Shown here: one piece after another, positions 61,672-64,000 of the stretch
How positions within the stretch are numbered: the first letter of the stretch is position 1
Layout: every line of letters starts with the position of its first letter
Source: an uncultured Veillonellaceae bacterium
GTDB lineage: Bacteria; Bacillota; Negativicutes; Selenomonadales; Selenomonadaceae
Direction of reading: 5' to 3'
DNA: 64,000 bases
Assembly (NCBI GenBank): GCA_902785705.1
Contig: CACZZN010000007.1
Location: 16,744-80,743, forward strand
The notes under the pieces: generated by a model
Databases searched by the model: none
What the model saw: only the letters and a program-made list of their open reading frames with translations
What the model was told of the DNA's origin: nothing
Made by a program: the position numbers and the translations under genes

Positions 61672-62421
61672 ATGCGTGTGGCGATATGCGAGGATCAGTC
61701 GCGGGAGCTTGATAAGGTGCGTCGTGCCGCGGAAACGTATTTCAGCGCAAAAGCGGAGGAACCCGCAGAAATTTTTGCTTGCGGGAGCGCGGCGGAGTTC
61801 GCGGCACATTTGGACGAGGCGGGAGTCCCGGACATCGCGCTGCTCGACATATTCCTGCCCGAAGCCAGCGGGATCCGGATTGCGCAGGAGATGCGCCTGC
61901 GGCAAGACCATACGGAGATTGTTTTCCTGACCTCGTCCAAGGAGTTCGCGTTCGCTGCCTTTGCGGTTCGCGCCGTGCATTATCTCGTAAAGCCGTACAC
62001 GCAGGCGCAGTTTGACGGCGCGATGGATCGGGCGATGGCGAATCTGCGGGCGAAGCGCCCGAAAACGATTTGCCTGACCGTGGCGGGCGGAAACGTGCAG
62101 ACGGTCGATATCGACGCCATTCTTTTCATCGAGGGCATGGGCAACGAACGGATCGTTTGCACGACGCGGGGAAATTTCGTGGAAAGGAAGCGGCGACTGA
62201 AGGAATTTGCGGAGGAGCTGGAGCGGCTTTCGCCGGGGCAGTTCGTCGCCGCCTATCGGGGCTATATCGTCAACCAAGCGCATATCCGATGCATTGACGC
62301 GGAGGTCATCCGCTTGACGGACGGCAGCTTTGTCCCCATCCGCCGCGGCGATTTTCATCGGCTGCGGCAGCAATTTTTCGACTGGTCTTTCCGCCGATGC
62401 GGAAAAGAAGCGGAGCCATGA
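61672..62421 (+). CDS. LytTR-family response regulator (AgrA/ComE-like)
   Basis: The 249-residue protein has a receiver domain (acidic E7/D8, phospho-acceptor D59 in ALLDIFLPEASG, Lys in LVKPY) and a C-terminal LytTR DNA-binding domain (about 130-235, ILFIEGMGNERIVCTT, FVAAYRGYIVNQAHIRCI). Such regulators control peptide sensing, virulence or competence genes. The gene runs tail to tail with its likely kinase. It looks richer in G+C than the dcw cluster. Ribosome site weak. Confidence 0.92.
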   Translation: MRVAICEDQSRELDKVRRAAETYFSAKAEEPAEIFACGSAAEFAAHLDEAGVPDIALLDIFLPEASGIRIAQEMRLRQDHTEIVFLTSSKEFAFAAFAVRAVHYLVKPYTQAQFDGAMDRAMANLRAKRPKTICLTVAGGNVQTVDIDAILFIEGMGNERIVCTTRGNFVERKRRLKEFAEELERLSPGQFVAAYRGYIVNQAHIRCIDAEVIRLTDGSFVPIRRGDFHRLRQQFFDWSFRRCGKEAEP

Positions 62422-62430
62422 CGAAACCAT

Positions 62431-62475
62431 AAAAAAGGACGTTTCCAACCGAAAGGGAAGGAAGCGTCCTTTTTT
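62431..62475. terminator. Bidirectional terminator between regulator and kinase
   Basis: Arms AAAAAAGGACGTTTCC (62431-62446) and GGAAGCGTCCTTTTTT (62460-62475) pair with one G-T, with a 13-base loop. A and T runs flank both sides. Confidence 0.85.
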
Positions 62476-62501
62476 GCGCCCGTCTCATCCTATATAGATT
62501 T

Positions 62502-63821
62502 TCATGGTTTCTGCAACGGCAAAAGGATCTGCGTGACAAATTCGCCGTCTTTCGCCTCGCAGCGCATCATGCCATCGTGGGCTTCCAAGACCGCGCGCAT
62601 CGAGGGGATGCCGAGGCCGCCCCCGGCTTTTCCGGAGCGGGGATATTCGCCATCAAAGGCGGGCGCGTCTTGTACCGTGTTGCGGGCCTCCACGCGCAGG
62701 AGCGTCTCCGTGCGCTCCGCGCGGAAGAGAAGGTGTCCTTTTTCGCATTTTTCCAGCGCCTCGCAGGCGTTTTCGAGCAGATTGCCGAAAAGTGCCACGG
62801 TTTCCGGCGCGGCCAGCGGAAGCACCGCCGGAATATCCGCGCGGATGTCCACGTTCGCCCCGCACGCTGCGGCGCGGCGGGCGGCCAGACGAAGCAGCGC
62901 GTTCGCCGCCTTGTTTTCGCACCATTGCGTCGGCGTTTCCTTTTCCGTCGCTGCCTCGTAGACCGCCAGGTAGGCCAGAGCGCCGCTTGTGTCGTTTGCC
63001 GTGAGGCGGTCGATGAGCAGCCGGATATGGTGGCGGAGATCGTGGCGCTGCCGCCGCGCCGTTTCCACTGCTTCCCGCTCGGCGGCCAGCTCGTTTTCGA
63101 GGAGGCGGTTGCTTGTCTCCAGGGCTTTGCGGTCAATCTCGTCGTTCAGAAGAAGCAGCAGACGGAACAGCACCGCGTACGAGGCCGCGAGGCAAAGGAG
63201 TAGCAGGATGTGGGAGAAGAAGACCGCCCGCGTCTCGGTGACCGGCGACAGAAAAACCGATGCGCCGCCGGGCAAAGGCTGGAGCAGCGAGGCGACAATG
63301 CCGAGCGTATAAAGCGCCGACACCGCGACCAAAAATCCCCAGCCGCGCCGGATATTCCGTACACTGCGGTAGAGCGCCGCAGGGCTCTTCCGCAGAAAAT
63401 ACACGACCGCCGCGACGAGGGCCGCCGTGCGGAGCATCGCGTACCCCCGTATGGGATCGCCGGGAAAAAGCCCGGAGAGCAGAAACAGGATGCCCGTCAC
63501 CATGAGATACGCATTCGCGATCAATAAGGCGAAGAAGAGATTGCGGCGCGGGTCGCCCCGCGTCGTCAGCACAAATGCCCCCAAATACACCGTGACGCAG
63601 AGCACGAAGCCCAGCGGGACGTACCAGGCCGGATGCCCGTGCAGCACGAGATGGGGGAACAGGGTAAGGCCAAAGAAAAACAGCACGACCGCAGCCCAGA
63701 TTGCAATCGTCTTGCGCTTGCCGTATCGGCGGTCGCTCATCGCGTAAAAGAGCGCCGCGCCCGGAATGTAAAAGGATACGAACCGGATCAAAGAGCCTTC
63801 TGGCAGACCCAATTCTGTCAT
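62502..63821 (-). CDS. GHKL sensor histidine kinase (AgrC-like)
   Basis: The 439-residue protein has about six or seven membrane helices in residues 10-225. A helical DHp region with RRQRHDLRHHIRLL follows (phospho-His at 260 most likely, within the AgrC-type HDxxH pattern). The ATPase part has GNLLENACEAL (N box) and GGGLGIPSMRAV (G box). It should phosphorylate the convergent LytTR regulator. No prepeptide or AgrB-like gene was seen nearby. G+C-rich, with many reverse-strand shadow frames. Confidence 0.92.
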   Translation of the reverse strand: MTELGLPEGSLIRFVSFYIPGAALFYAMSDRRYGKRKTIAIWAAVVLFFFGLTLFPHLVLHGHPAWYVPLGFVLCVTVYLGAFVLTTRGDPRRNLFFALLIANAYLMVTGILFLLSGLFPGDPIRGYAMLRTAALVAAVVYFLRKSPAALYRSVRNIRRGWGFLVAVSALYTLGIVASLLQPLPGGASVFLSPVTETRAVFFSHILLLLCLAASYAVLFRLLLLLNDEIDRKALETSNRLLENELAAEREAVETARRQRHDLRHHIRLLIDRLTANDTSGALAYLAVYEAATEKETPTQWCENKAANALLRLAARRAAACGANVDIRADIPAVLPLAAPETVALFGNLLENACEALEKCEKGHLLFRAERTETLLRVEARNTVQDAPAFDGEYPRSGKAGGGLGIPSMRAVLEAHDGMMRCEAKDGEFVTQILLPLQKP

Positions 63822-63941
63822 TGGCAGCTCGCCTCGCTTTCCATTTTTTCGTTCTATTACTCAAACTTCCCACATCAACAAGAAGGCACAAGCCTTAGAA
63901 CTAGCGAATTTTTGCCGATAAAAAAGGCGAAAAGCCTCAAA

Positions 63942-63953
63942 CTTTGGTACAAT
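63942..63953 (+). promoter_or_regulatory. Extended -10 promoter at the right edge
   Basis: TGGTACAAT (63945-63953) is an extended -10 with no clear -35. A small hairpin (AGGC-GAAAA-GCCT) lies just upstream. Confidence 0.4.
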
Positions 63954-63993
63954 AGAAGGTGTCCAAACCATCTTCCAAAGGAGGCTCAACGCC

Positions 63994-64000
63994 ATGTCTA
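63994..64000 (+). CDS. Start of a gene cut by the window edge
   Basis: ATGTCTA follows AAAGGAGG (63977-63984) by 9 bases, and a promoter-like TACAAT lies about 40 bases before that. Only two codons are visible, so the product cannot be named. The strong ribosome site makes a real gene likely. Confidence 0.5.

Overview
The window reads as chromosome of an anaerobic, flagellated member of the Firmicutes, most likely a Selenomonas-like Negativicute. The reasons are Bacillus-type gene orders (yaaR-holB-ricT-trmN6-rsmI; divIC-yabR-tilS-hpt; a dcw cluster ending in DUF881 and small-basic-protein genes), a FliY-type switch protein, FapA, CheC/CheD chemotaxis, a DAP-type MurE, a class III (oxygen-sensitive) ribonucleotide reductase, and no spore genes. 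The genus is inference. No tRNA, rRNA or CRISPR array was seen.

Layout. (1) 1-1877: edge of a decayed type III CRISPR locus: the end of cas1 runs out of frame into the tail of cas2, facing an apparently intact csm6. (2) 1987-5195: an NrdR-regulated nrdD that lacks its glycyl-radical end, overlapping a radical-SAM activase-like gene. (3) 5202-7154: a nested inverted repeat, an HD-domain gene and pfkA with promoter and terminator. (4) 7175-12207: three tandem membrane GGDEF paralogues, with a second palindromic repeat between the first two. (5) 12191-16520: DNA replication, RNA modification and RicT genes. (6) 16565-18439: an unusual gene joining an inactive-looking NRPS condensation domain to a CRP-like sensor fold. 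(7) 18531-40132: a long flagellar, chemotaxis and c-di-GMP (PilZ) unit from flbD to a DUF6115-like protein. (8) 40296-48258: HU, an SDR, a glycolipid synthase, a duplicated zinc-ribbon protein, divIC, yabR, tilS, hpt, proS and a DUF1858 gene. (9) 48432-61105: the division and cell wall cluster from mraZ to sbp, with MraZ boxes in front, split by a terminator and a new promoter, and without ftsI, ftsW, murB, ftsA or ftsZ at their usual places. (10) 61106-64000: a recombination scar (strong inverted repeats, sfsA and phage-replication fragments), then a G+C-rich LytTR regulator and histidine kinase pair, tail to tail, and the start of one more gene.

How the parts fit. The GGDEF trio can make c-di-GMP. 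The PilZ protein inside the flagellar unit can read it. CheA/W/B/C/D/Y, FliY and the FliM switch turn signals into motor output. FlhF/FlhG place the flagella and FliA drives late genes. The mur genes with mraY, murG and ddl make and lipid-link the DAP-type muropeptide used by the septal proteins FtsL, FtsQ and DivIC. Both window edges and several gaps carry deletions, gene fragments and palindromic repeats, so the conserved operons appear to be bordered by sites of repeated rearrangement.
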